From Shimia sp. (lineage in GTDB: Bacteria > Pseudomonadota > Alphaproteobacteria > Rhodobacterales > Rhodobacteraceae): a stretch of DNA of 64,000 nt. The DNA lies in NCBI GenBank assembly GCA_024224295.1, contig JAAENN010000282.1:1-64000 (forward strand). Reading direction: 5' to 3'. This document shows positions 9,271 to 17,124 of the stretch, piece after piece. Each line of letters starts with the position of its first letter. The first letter of the stretch is position 1. The notes beneath the pieces were generated by a model. It did no database searches. It was not told where the DNA came from and worked only from the letters and a program-made list of their open reading frames with translations. A program made the position numbers and the translations under genes.

Positions 9271-9295
9271 CTTAAATCTGCCAGTGGCGCAGTGT

Positions 9296-9832
9296 TTACA
9301 TCTGCTTGGTCACCTGCGTGTATTCCAACTCGACCGGTGTTTCGCGGCCAAAGATCGATACTGTCACCTTCAGGCGCTGGTTGTCTTCGTCCACTTCCTC
9401 GACCATGCCGTCGAAATCTTCGAATGGACCTTCGTTGACCTTGACCTTCTCGCCAACCTCGAAGCTGATCAGCAGCTTTGGCGTTGTTGTCTCACCTTCT
9501 TCCACGCGACCCAAAATACCCTGAACCTCAGCGTCACGCATTGGCATTGGACGGCCCTGCGGACCAAGAAAACCGGTGACGCGGTTGATGGAGTTGATCA
9601 GGTGATATCCCTGGTCGCTCATTTCCATATGCACCAACACGTAACCCGGCATGAAGCGGCGCTCGGAGGTCACTTTCTTGCCGCGACGTACTTCGATCAC
9701 TTCTTCGGTTGGCACCAGCACTTCGTCAATCTGGTCCTCAAGCCCCTGCTCTTCGACCGATGTGCGAATTGTCTCGGCGACCTTCTTTTCGAAGTTCGAA
9801 AGGACGCTAACAGAATACCACCGTTTCGCCAT
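9296..9832 (-). CDS. nusG: Transcription termination/antitermination factor NusG
   Basis: A 178-aa NusG. The NGN domain begins with AKRWYSVSVLSNFEKKVAE and includes FMPGYVLVHMEM. The C-terminal KOW domain contains GEKVKVNEGPFEDFDGMVEE. NusG binds RNA polymerase, suppresses pausing and links it to Rho or the ribosome. It follows secE on the same strand with a 182-nt spacer that holds no other gene. A terminator follows directly. Confidence 0.98.
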   Translation of the reverse strand: MAKRWYSVSVLSNFEKKVAETIRTSVEEQGLEDQIDEVLVPTEEVIEVRRGKKVTSERRFMPGYVLVHMEMSDQGYHLINSINRVTGFLGPQGRPMPMRDAEVQGILGRVEEGETTTPKLLISFEVGEKVKVNEGPFEDFDGMVEEVDEDNQRLKVTVSIFGRETPVELEYTQVTKQM

Positions 9833-10014
9833 GTGTTCGTCTTCCCGTCATTGCCGGCCATTTGCCGGAGTGTCGTTTATCTTCGCAGCCTTAAAACAGA
9901 CTATCAGAAACAAAAAATCGGCGTGCAACTCGATTCGCCACACGCCCCGTATCTTCCAAAGCAGTGCCTAGCGCCGTTGCCCCTTGATTTCAAGAGACGA
10001 CCGCGGCGTGCAAC

Positions 10015-10212
10015 TCAGCCAAACAGCGACAGAACGCCCTGCAAGCCGGAGCGAATCAGGATATCCACCAGCGAGAAAAACCCAGCCGTCAGCGCAGCAA
10101 GGATGAACACCATCACGGTGGTCAGCAATACCTCTCGACGGGTCGGCCAGACCACTTTGGATACTTCCGCGCGGACCTGCTGAATGAATGTGATCGGATT
10201 GGTTTTCGCCAT
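10015..10212 (-). CDS. secE: Preprotein translocase subunit SecE
   Basis: A 65-aa short-form SecE. The amphipathic N-terminal part (FIQQVRAEVSKVVWPTRREV) is the conserved SecE signature, and a single transmembrane helix follows (TTVMVFILAALTAGFFSLVDIL). SecE clamps SecY in the inner-membrane translocon. It is upstream of nusG as in most bacteria. The tRNA-Trp gene often found before secE is not seen here. Confidence 0.97.
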   Translation of the reverse strand: MAKTNPITFIQQVRAEVSKVVWPTRREVLLTTVMVFILAALTAGFFSLVDILIRSGLQGVLSLFG

Positions 10213-10310
10213 GACGCTTCTTCTCTGCCTTGATCAGAGGTCGACATACTTGGGCCTTGCGCCGAATTCAAGACCCAAGACCAAAGCAATCGTATCTACC
10301 GTTATTGAGA

Positions 10311-11006
10311 TCAGGATTTGATGCGCGCCAGGCGTTGCTCAAAGGTGGGATCAATCGGCCCGTCAAACACCGGATCTTCGGTGATTGGGCGGTACAAAAC
10401 CGGATGCCAACGCCGTGGCAAAATGCCCTGCATAAGACGGCCAAGCGACGGATCGGCCCACACAAAGCGCTTCAACAAAAAAAGCACGACCCGCGCCATC
10501 CTGTCCTGTCCAATCAAGGCACCTACCAGCAGTAAAGTCGACACGAAGATCAACGCCAGCATGGGGATAAACCAAGGCTGCCACGCCACAACACCCGCCA
10601 AAAAGATCACAGACACCATGCGAGGGGACATCAAGAAACGCCGCAGGCTGCGCCCCGTGCGTCCTTCGGTCACCTCAATTGTGCGCCAGGAACGTGCGCC
10701 TTCAAGGGGCTCTTCAACCGGCGGAGCAAGTTCCGGAAACGGAGACGGATCCGGCGCGGACGCCATCGGCGCGGCCTTGAGGGTTTCCGGCGTTGAAATG
10801 GCCTGAACTGCCTCTTGCTTTCGCCGTTGCCGGGCAAAGAGCGCGGTTTCTTCAAGCGGTTTTGGCTGAGGCACCGGATCAGATTCGGCCAGCAGCGCGC
10901 GGATCGTGTCCAGCGTCGCATTGGTGAATGGTTCACCCGGTTCAATGATGTCTTGGCCGTATTGCGGCGGTTTAAGCCGGTCCGGCGCTGTAGCAGTCTC
11001 TTGCAT
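10311..11006 (-). CDS. Hypothetical membrane protein
   Basis: A 231-aa protein I cannot assign. Residues 1-125 look soluble and disordered, rich in Pro, Ala and Glu. Two adjacent hydrophobic segments follow (about 130-148 FLAGVVAWQPWFIPMLALI and 150-165), then a basic C-terminus containing RRWHPVLYRPITEDPVFDGP. The likely topology is a long cytoplasmic N-terminus with a hairpin in the membrane. It lies 98 nt upstream of secE on the same strand and just downstream of another small membrane protein, so the three may be co-transcribed. Confidence 0.65.
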   Translation of the reverse strand: MQETATAPDRLKPPQYGQDIIEPGEPFTNATLDTIRALLAESDPVPQPKPLEETALFARQRRKQEAVQAISTPETLKAAPMASAPDPSPFPELAPPVEEPLEGARSWRTIEVTEGRTGRSLRRFLMSPRMVSVIFLAGVVAWQPWFIPMLALIFVSTLLLVGALIGQDRMARVVLFLLKRFVWADPSLGRLMQGILPRRWHPVLYRPITEDPVFDGPIDPTFEQRLARIKS

Positions 11007-11625
11007 GTCTCAACCCGATTTTACCCAAACACCCCCGCCGCAACACGCGACGTAACTTAGAAGCCTTGCAGGGCAGCATGGCTTTCCTTTGATCAAACTG
11101 TGAAAAAACTGTGGCAGGCTGCCGCGCTATGGAGCGAGACGGTCCAACAGACGGCGTACAAGACCGATCTCGCGCCCCCACATACGCGACAACTGATGCG
11201 CCGACGCATAAACGCCATCGCGCGCGCTCGGGCCCGAGCATCACTGCGGTCAAGAGCAAGAGCACCACCAGCCAAACCAGTAGACGCAGAGTTACCGACG
11301 GCACAACAACCGCCAGTGATATCACAACAATCAACGCCAAAGCTCGCGGACGAGGCCAGTCAGCTTCAGAAATTTCGGCGGCCCTGACTGTCTGAGCGGA
11401 GGCGTTTATGCCTTCCGCTGACTCTGCTGCAAGAACCGAATCGTCCTTTTGAATCTGCTGTTTTGCTGCACTGGCCTTCATCGACAGTGTTGCCATCCTG
11501 CGCTTTGCTTCGCGCATCAGACGCCTGTTTTCAACACGGACATTCGGCGCAACATCTTGGTGACCGTTTTGATCCCCTTGCTGCGGTACCGATTCAATAT
11601 CTCCAAGGCGATACTCGTGCCTCAT
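10972..11625 (-). CDS. Hypothetical membrane protein, apparently frameshifted near its end
   Basis: The open frame encodes 217 aa. Residues 1-90 are hydrophilic, and about 93-130 hold two hydrophobic runs (ALALIVVISLAVVVPSV and LLVWLVVLLLLTAVML). After GPERAR, near 11220, the frame continues as Cys/Arg-rich sequence that looks non-coding and overlaps the next gene by 35 nt. In the neighbouring frame the same spot continues as DGVYASAHQLSRMWGREIGL and stops at a TAG at 11127-11129, giving a protein of about 165 aa with a natural end and no overlap. The change falls in a GCGCGCGCG run. It could be a true mutation or a sequencing indel. Function unknown. Confidence 0.55.
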   Translation of the reverse strand: MRHEYRLGDIESVPQQGDQNGHQDVAPNVRVENRRLMREAKRRMATLSMKASAAKQQIQKDDSVLAAESAEGINASAQTVRAAEISEADWPRPRALALIVVISLAVVVPSVTLRLLVWLVVLLLLTAVMLGPERARWRLCVGASVVAYVGARDRSCTPSVGPSRSIARQPATVFSQFDQRKAMLPCKASKLRRVLRRGCLGKIGLRHARDCYSAGPA

Positions 11626-11887
11626 AGCCCTATCCTCACACTTTCCCGTTTACACGGTGCATGCAGTCCAACGCCCGCACGTCGTTGGCTTGGTTAATGA
11701 AAGGTAAATACGGCAAGAGAGCGGCTCAGATTGGGGCAAAACGGGGTTCTTTCACGACAACAATAAGTTTGCCTTTTCACAGCGATTTATTCTTTTGATC
11801 GGAAACGCTTGTGACGCAGGGACAGTTGGATTGCCGTTCGCGCGAGACAAGTGCTAGGCAAGTGCAGCACCATCATGGGAGGCACAG

Positions 11888-14071
11888 ATGGACAGAGCAG
11901 ACGTGGTAGACAGCGCCTTTCGCGCACGCATCAAATCCGGGGATTTCCCGCCCGGCAACCCGCCCAATGACACTCTGCCCGCAGAGGTGGCCAAACAGAT
12001 ATTTGACGCCCAGTGCCTGAGCCGCAACCTCGACCGCCGTTCTCGCAAAATGCAATCCGAGGGTAACGGGTATTACACCATCGGCTCCTCTGGTCATGAA
12101 GGTATGGCCGCCGTCGCCGCCGCGCTGCGACCCGATGACATGGCGTTCCTGCACTACCGCGACGGCGCGTTCCAAACCATGCGCTCCTCTCAGGTCGAAG
12201 GCGTTGACGCCGCTTGGGACATGCTCTTGAGCTTCTGTACCGCCAAAGACGATCCAATGTCCGGTGGACGCCACAAAGTGCTCGGCTCCAAAGCGCTCAA
12301 CATTCCGCCACAAACCTCCACCATCGCCTCCCACTTGCCTAAGGCCATAGGTGCCGCCTACTCACTGGGCCTTGGCAAACGCCGCGCGCCGGAACACAAA
12401 TGCCTCGCAGATGATAGCATCATCATGTGCTCCTTTGGCGATGCCTCTGCCAACCATTCCACTGCACAAGGCGCGATCAACACCGCTTGCTGGACCGCCT
12501 ACCAATCCGCACCAATGCCGCTCCTGTTCGTCTGCGAAGACAACGGCATCGGCATCTCAACGCGCACCCCCGGCGGCTGGATCAATGCCAGTTTCGCGCA
12601 CCGTCCCGGCTTGAAGTATTTCTCCACCGACGGCCTCAACATCTACGACACCTACAAGGTGGCGCAGGAAGCTGCGCATTATGTACGCACCCAACGCAAA
12701 CCGGCCTTCCTGCACATCTCTGTTGTCCGCCTCTACGGCCACGCAGGCTCAGACATGCAGCAAGCCTACCTGCCCAAAGCAACCTTTGAAGCCTGGGAAG
12801 CGGATGACCCGTTACTGCACTCCGTGCGCCTTCTCGATCAGGCGGGTGTGATGACGCAGGATCAGGCACTGGCAATCTATCAAGACAGCGAAGACCGCTG
12901 CGCCGACTTGGCCGCAAAGGCGGTGACCTACCCGCGCCTGAAAACCGCAGAAGAGGTCATGGCCTCGCTGATCCCGCCCTCGCGCGAATGTGCCCCCACC
13001 AATGGCCCCAGCGACGAGGCCCGCGCCAAGGTGTTTGGCTCCGACCTCAAACAGATGAATAACCCGCAACCGATGTCGCGGCTGATCAACTGGGCGCTCA
13101 CCGATCTGATGCTGGCACATGGCGAGATCGTGATGATGGGCGAAGACATCGGCACCAAAGGCGGCGTCTATGGCGTCACGCAAAAGCTCAAGGACCGCTT
13201 TGGTGCCAACCGGATGATCGACACACTGCTGGACGAGCAATCTATTCTGGGGCTTGCCATCGGCATGGGCCACAATGGTTTTGTCCCAATGCCCGAAATC
13301 CAGTTCCTGGCCTACCTGCACAATGCCGAGGACCAGTTGCGCGGCGAGGCGGCCACGCTGTCTTTCTTTTCTAATGGTCAATTCACCAATCCGATGGTGC
13401 TACGCATCGCCGGGCTGGGCTATCAAAAAGGCTTCGGCGGTCACTTCCACAACGACAACTCGCTCGCCGTGCTGCGCGACATTCCCGGCGTGATCATCGC
13501 CTGCCCGTCTCGCGGCGACGACGCTGCCAAAATGATGCGCGAATGCGTGCGTCTGGCGCGCGAAGAACAGCGCGTGGTGGTCATGGTGGAACCGATCGCG
13601 CTCTACCCGATGCGCGATTTGCTGGACGATAAAGACAGCGGCTGGATGGCGACTTACCCGTCGCCCGACCAATCCATCGCTTTGGGCGAGGTTGGCGTGG
13701 AAGGCGACGGGCCGCTTGCGCTCCTGACATACGGCAACGGCCGCTACCTCAGCACGCAGGCCGCCGCCGATCTGAAGGCGCAGGGCATCAACACCCGCGT
13801 GATCGACATGCGCTGGCTCGCGCCGCTGCCGTCCGCAGGTATTCTGTCCGCCCTCCAAGGCACCGAAAAGGTTCTGATCGTGGATGAATGCCGCACCACC
13901 GGTAGCCAGTCTGAGGCGCTGATGGCCCTACTGCAGGAACAGACCACCCTGCCCCACGCCCGCATCGCGGCGCATGACAGCTTCATCGCCACCGGCCCGG
14001 CCTATGCCGCCACCATGCCGTCCCGAGAAAGTATTGTCCAAGCAGCGACAGAGCTCTGGCAAACTAAGTAA
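11888..14071 (+). CDS. Fused alpha/beta 2-oxoacid dehydrogenase E1 component (TPP-dependent)
   Basis: A 727-aa fusion of the two subunits of a branched-chain or pyruvate dehydrogenase-type E1. The alpha half (about 1-345) holds the thiamine diphosphate motif GDASANHSTAQGAIN (184-198) and CEDNGIGIS (216-224). The beta half (about 390-727) begins MSRLINWALTDLMLAHGE and carries GEDIG and the ETIDTLLDEQ-like MIDTLLDEQSILG region. E1 decarboxylates a 2-oxoacid and passes the acyl group to a lipoyl E2. No E2 or E3 gene is adjacent, so it must use partners encoded elsewhere or act alone. GGGAGG lies 5 nt before the ATG. The substrate is uncertain; 2-oxoisovalerate-type acids are a reasonable guess. 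Confidence 0.85.
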   Translation: MDRADVVDSAFRARIKSGDFPPGNPPNDTLPAEVAKQIFDAQCLSRNLDRRSRKMQSEGNGYYTIGSSGHEGMAAVAAALRPDDMAFLHYRDGAFQTMRSSQVEGVDAAWDMLLSFCTAKDDPMSGGRHKVLGSKALNIPPQTSTIASHLPKAIGAAYSLGLGKRRAPEHKCLADDSIIMCSFGDASANHSTAQGAINTACWTAYQSAPMPLLFVCEDNGIGISTRTPGGWINASFAHRPGLKYFSTDGLNIYDTYKVAQEAAHYVRTQRKPAFLHISVVRLYGHAGSDMQQAYLPKATFEAWEADDPLLHSVRLLDQAGVMTQDQALAIYQDSEDRCADLAAKAVTYPRLKTAEEVMASLIPPSRECAPTNGPSDEARAKVFGSDLKQMNNPQPMSRLINWALTDLMLAHGEIVMMGEDIGTKGGVYGVTQKLKDRFGANRMIDTLLDEQSILGLAIGMGHNGFVPMPEIQFLAYLHNAEDQLRGEAATLSFFSNGQFTNPMVLRIAGLGYQKGFGGHFHNDNSLAVLRDIPGVIIACPSRGDDAAKMMRECVRLAREEQRVVVMVEPIALYPMRDLLDDKDSGWMATYPSPDQSIALGEVGVEGDGPLALLTYGNGRYLSTQAAADLKAQGINTRVIDMRWLAPLPSAGILSALQGTEKVLIVDECRTTGSQSEALMALLQEQTTLPHARIAAHDSFIATGPAYAATMPSRESIVQAATELWQTK

Positions 14072-14091
14072 GCCACGACACAACACCAAAC

Positions 14092-14133
14092 AAAAAAGCC
14101 CCCGCAGTCTCTCAACTGCGGGGGCCGTTTTTA
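14092..14133. terminator. Bidirectional terminator between E1 fusion and binding-protein genes
   Basis: A perfect 10-bp stem GCCCCCGCAG/CTGCGGGGGC (14098-14107 and 14116-14125, loop 8) is followed by CGTTTTT on the plus strand and by TTTTTTG on the minus strand. It sits between convergent genes and should stop both transcripts. Confidence 0.88.
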
Positions 14134-14147
14134 GAAACCCGAGAGGC

Positions 14148-15728
14148 TTACTTCATGGTGAAGTATTTGAACTTCGGGGAATCTTCTGGCTCTACAACGG
14201 TGCCAACATTGGTCTTCATACCCCAGTTCAGCACCTGGTGGTGGATTGGGATGTAAACCTGCTCGTCCTGAACAACCTGCCAGATGTCGTTGATCATGCC
14301 GTTACGCTTCTCCAGATCGGTCTCACCGGCCAGCGCTTCGATTTTCACGTCCAGATCAGCATTGCCAAAGCGGGTTGCGTTCCAGGAACCGTACTTCTCG
14401 CCTTTGGAGTGAGCCAGGAAGTTGAAGATGTATTCGGAGTCATAGGTCGGAACACCCCAGCCCAGCATGTAGAAATCTGTTTCCAGATTGCTCAACAGTG
14501 GGAAGTGCTGCGCCTTAGGTTTGGCATCCAGGTTCACCTTCACGCCGATTTTTGCCAGCATGCCAACGGCCGCCTGACAGATTTTCTCGTCGTTGACATA
14601 GCGGTCGTTCGGGCAGTTCAGCGTGATGCCGAAACCATCCGCGTAACCGGCTTCAGCCATCAGTGCCTTGGCTTTTTCCACATCGGTGGAGGAAGACCCA
14701 TCCATCTCAGTGTTCCAACCGTTCACAAACGGAGGTGCAATCATGCCCGCTGGCGCAGACTGACCACGCATCACAACCTTCATGATCGCGTTGCGGTCAA
14801 TTGCCATGGACATCGCTTTACGCACAAGCACATCAGACATCGGGTTGATGCCGTCCACGTCGTCGTTGACAATGTCTTCTGCCGCTTGGTTCATGCCAAA
14901 GAAGATCACCCGGTTCTGAGGGGCGGTGCGCACTTCCAGACCATCGGTGCTGTCCACGCGGCTCAAATCCTGAACCGGCACGTCCTGAATGAAATCCACT
15001 TCACCAGACAGAAGCGCCGCAACACGGGTCGCTGCGTTCTGAATTGGGGTGTAGACAATCTCGGTCACTTCCAGAGGGAACTCATCCTTGCCCCAGTAGT
15101 TTTCGTTGATTGCAAGAACGGTTTTCACGTCTGGCTCGCGGGAGACCAGCTTATATGCGCCGGTGCCGTTGGCGTTTTTGGCGGCAAAGGTGTTCTCGCC
15201 ACCTTCGTAGTCCTGCACCTTCACGGCGTTGTTCGCCTCGGCCCAACCCTTGTCCAGGATGAACATGTTGGTGAGGTTGTTGGCCATGATCGGGTTTGGA
15301 CCGTTGGTCTCAATCTCGATCTCATACTCGCCAGTGGCGCGCACTTCTTTCACGGAGGCCAGCAGCTCTTTGTAATCAGAGTCTTCGGTCATCGCGCGGT
15401 CGAGCGAGAATTTCACGTCCTCGGAATCAAACTTCGCACCATCGTGGAACGTCACGCCTTCGCGCAGTTTGAACACCCAAACGTTTGGGTTGTCTGCGGA
15501 TGGGCCCCACTCGGTGGCCAGCGATGGTACCATCGCGCCGGAATGGTCGCGCATCACCAGCGTTTCCATGATCTGGTGCGCAAGCGCCGAGGTTGGTCCC
15601 TCGTTCTGTGCATGCGGGTCCAGAGTCAACGCATCGCCGGCACGCGCCCAATGAAGGGTTTCGGCCTGCGCCAGCATCGGCATCGCCGCTGCGGCAGCAG
15701 TTGCCAGCATCATTGCTTTGAATTTCAT
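14148..15728 (-). CDS. ABC transporter substrate-binding protein, peptide/nickel (family 5) type
   Basis: A 526-aa periplasmic SBP_bac_5 protein. A clear signal peptide is present (MKFKAMMLATAAAAAMPMLAQA, cut before ETLHWARAG). Family features include the early TLDPHAQNEG motif and WVFKLREGVTFHDGAKF. The start is the ATG at 15728, 8 nt after AGGGGAG; a GTG three codons earlier overlaps the Shine-Dalgarno and is less likely. Such proteins deliver oligopeptides, opines or related solutes to a DppBCDF-type permease. No permease or ATPase gene is next to it, so it is an orphan binding protein here. The ligand is unknown. Confidence 0.92.
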   Translation of the reverse strand: MKFKAMMLATAAAAAMPMLAQAETLHWARAGDALTLDPHAQNEGPTSALAHQIMETLVMRDHSGAMVPSLATEWGPSADNPNVWVFKLREGVTFHDGAKFDSEDVKFSLDRAMTEDSDYKELLASVKEVRATGEYEIEIETNGPNPIMANNLTNMFILDKGWAEANNAVKVQDYEGGENTFAAKNANGTGAYKLVSREPDVKTVLAINENYWGKDEFPLEVTEIVYTPIQNAATRVAALLSGEVDFIQDVPVQDLSRVDSTDGLEVRTAPQNRVIFFGMNQAAEDIVNDDVDGINPMSDVLVRKAMSMAIDRNAIMKVVMRGQSAPAGMIAPPFVNGWNTEMDGSSSTDVEKAKALMAEAGYADGFGITLNCPNDRYVNDEKICQAAVGMLAKIGVKVNLDAKPKAQHFPLLSNLETDFYMLGWGVPTYDSEYIFNFLAHSKGEKYGSWNATRFGNADLDVKIEALAGETDLEKRNGMINDIWQVVQDEQVYIPIHHQVLNWGMKTNVGTVVEPEDSPKFKYFTMK

Positions 15729-15881
15729 CAATTTCACTCCCCTGAAATGTTGGTGAACCGATGTTCACCGTCAAGGCCACGCTTGGCAAGCCTCATTTTG
15801 GGGAATTGCTGTCTTTTTGTGCAGATCAAAGGCCACAGCCGCCACTTGAGCAGGCTGTGCGCCTCAAATTTTTGCGCAGGC

Positions 15882-16436
15882 TCAGCGCCGCACTTCCTCC
15901 ATAAAGCGTTCGCGGATCACGATCGGGTTGGTCCTGATTACAGGCACCTTCACATTGCCGCTTTCACACTTGCTGACGATGATTGTCATTTCATCGCTGG
16001 CAATCGCCGTCTTCACCGCCTCCGCCGTGTCCTCAGCCGAAACCGTCTGCACGTTCTCCGCACCGCAAGCCCGCGCCACCGCTGCCAGATCGGTTTTCAT
16101 CCCCGCGTATGTCGGTTGATCGCCCGTGGAGCCATAAGATCCGTTGTCGATGATCAGCAGCGTGAAATTGCCCTGCGGGTTGTTCCCGATGGTCGCCAGT
16201 GTGCCAAGGTTGGTCAGTACCGAGCCGTCCCCATCAATCGCCACCACGGGTTTGTCCTGCGCTGCAGCCAAACCTAGCCCGATAGAACTGGCAAGCCCCA
16301 TGGTACCCAGCATGTAGAAATTGGACGGCTGATCGTCCATCGCATGTAACTCTTGGCTGGGCGCACCAATGTTGCAGACCACTAGATGCTCACTGATGAT
16401 AGGCTTTAGCGTCTGCAATACGTCGTTACGGATCAT
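15882..16436 (-). CDS. comE: Sulfopyruvate decarboxylase-like beta subunit
   Basis: A 184-aa TPP-binding (C-terminal type) subunit. GTMGLASSIGLGLAAAQ and the GDGSVLTNLGTLATIGNN thiamine diphosphate/Mg motif are visible, followed by LLIIDNGSYGSTGDQPT. With comD it forms a two-chain decarboxylase that turns 3-sulfopyruvate into sulfoacetaldehyde and CO2; phosphonopyruvate decarboxylase is the closest alternative. The start is the ATG at 16436, which overlaps the comD stop as ATGA, so the subunits are translationally coupled. In Roseobacter relatives this step belongs to the breakdown of sulfolactate and DHPS. Confidence 0.82.
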   Translation of the reverse strand: MIRNDVLQTLKPIISEHLVVCNIGAPSQELHAMDDQPSNFYMLGTMGLASSIGLGLAAAQDKPVVAIDGDGSVLTNLGTLATIGNNPQGNFTLLIIDNGSYGSTGDQPTYAGMKTDLAAVARACGAENVQTVSAEDTAEAVKTAIASDEMTIIVSKCESGNVKVPVIRTNPIVIRERFMEEVRR

Positions 16437-16939
16437 GCCGAAGCCCTCCAGAAAGATGCATCGCACAGAATGGCCACCGGTTTGGACGCCATCTGCGCAT
16501 ATTTCAGAATGCCGGGCAGCTCTGCCACGTCTTCTGGCTTGTGGAAGTGGTAGGTTGGAATGTGCAACTGGTTCAGGATCGCTTTGGTGTGCAGCGCCAT
16601 CTCCACCTGACAGGCCACAGGCTCCCCCACTTCACCACGATAAGAAATCAACATCGGCAGCGGGATTTGATAAAACTGGATCAGCGTCGCCAGCGTGTTC
16701 ACCACCACACCCAGCGCGGTGTTCTGCATCACAATTGCGGGCTTCATCCCACCCATAAAGGCCCCGGCGCAAAGCCCCATGCCTTCGTCTTCTTTGTTAG
16801 ATGGCATGTGCATGATCGCAGGCGTCTCGTCCAACACCTCAATCACCCCAGCCAACTGCTTGCACGGCACCGAAGTGATGTAATCAATCCCTGCCGCCGT
16901 CAGATCCTTGACGATCTGATGATCCATATCTGTGGCCAT
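16433..16939 (-). CDS. comD: Sulfopyruvate decarboxylase-like alpha subunit
   Basis: A 168-aa TPP-enzyme N-terminal (pyrimidine-binding) domain. It starts MATDMDHQIVKDLTAAGIDY and carries the glutamate-containing NKEDEGMGLCAGAFMGG stretch, where the Glu normally activates the cofactor. The ATG at 16939 has GGGAGAAG just upstream and fits the length of ComD; the frame is open about 48 codons further but without a family match. It is coupled to comE by a 4-nt overlap. An aldehyde dehydrogenase gene precedes it on the same strand, 185 nt away. Confidence 0.8.
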   Translation of the reverse strand: MATDMDHQIVKDLTAAGIDYITSVPCKQLAGVIEVLDETPAIMHMPSNKEDEGMGLCAGAFMGGMKPAIVMQNTALGVVVNTLATLIQFYQIPLPMLISYRGEVGEPVACQVEMALHTKAILNQLHIPTYHFHKPEDVAELPGILKYAQMASKPVAILCDASFWRASA

Positions 16940-17124
16940 CTCTTCTCCCATCCCTCGCTTGGCGCGCACAGCCCGCACGCGCCACCTCTCGCCACTTTGG
17001 ACACAGAACCTGACACCAGTACAGCCAGAATGACGCAACGGATGACGCCAGTTGTCCAAAGAAAAGGCCCAAGCGATCCTCATCGCTCGAGCCTTCCCGG
17101 TTTTGCTGTCAATTCTGTTAGGGC

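Noticed and set aside
9833-10310. Possible tRNA-Trp gene around secE, as in many bacteria
   Set aside because: No tRNA-like arms or T-loop sequence were found in the gaps on either side of secE.
13974-16277. A 767-codon plus-strand open frame opposite the binding-protein and comE genes
   Set aside because: It is rich in His, Arg and Val with no domain, and lies opposite genes with strong family matches. It is a shadow of high-GC codon use.
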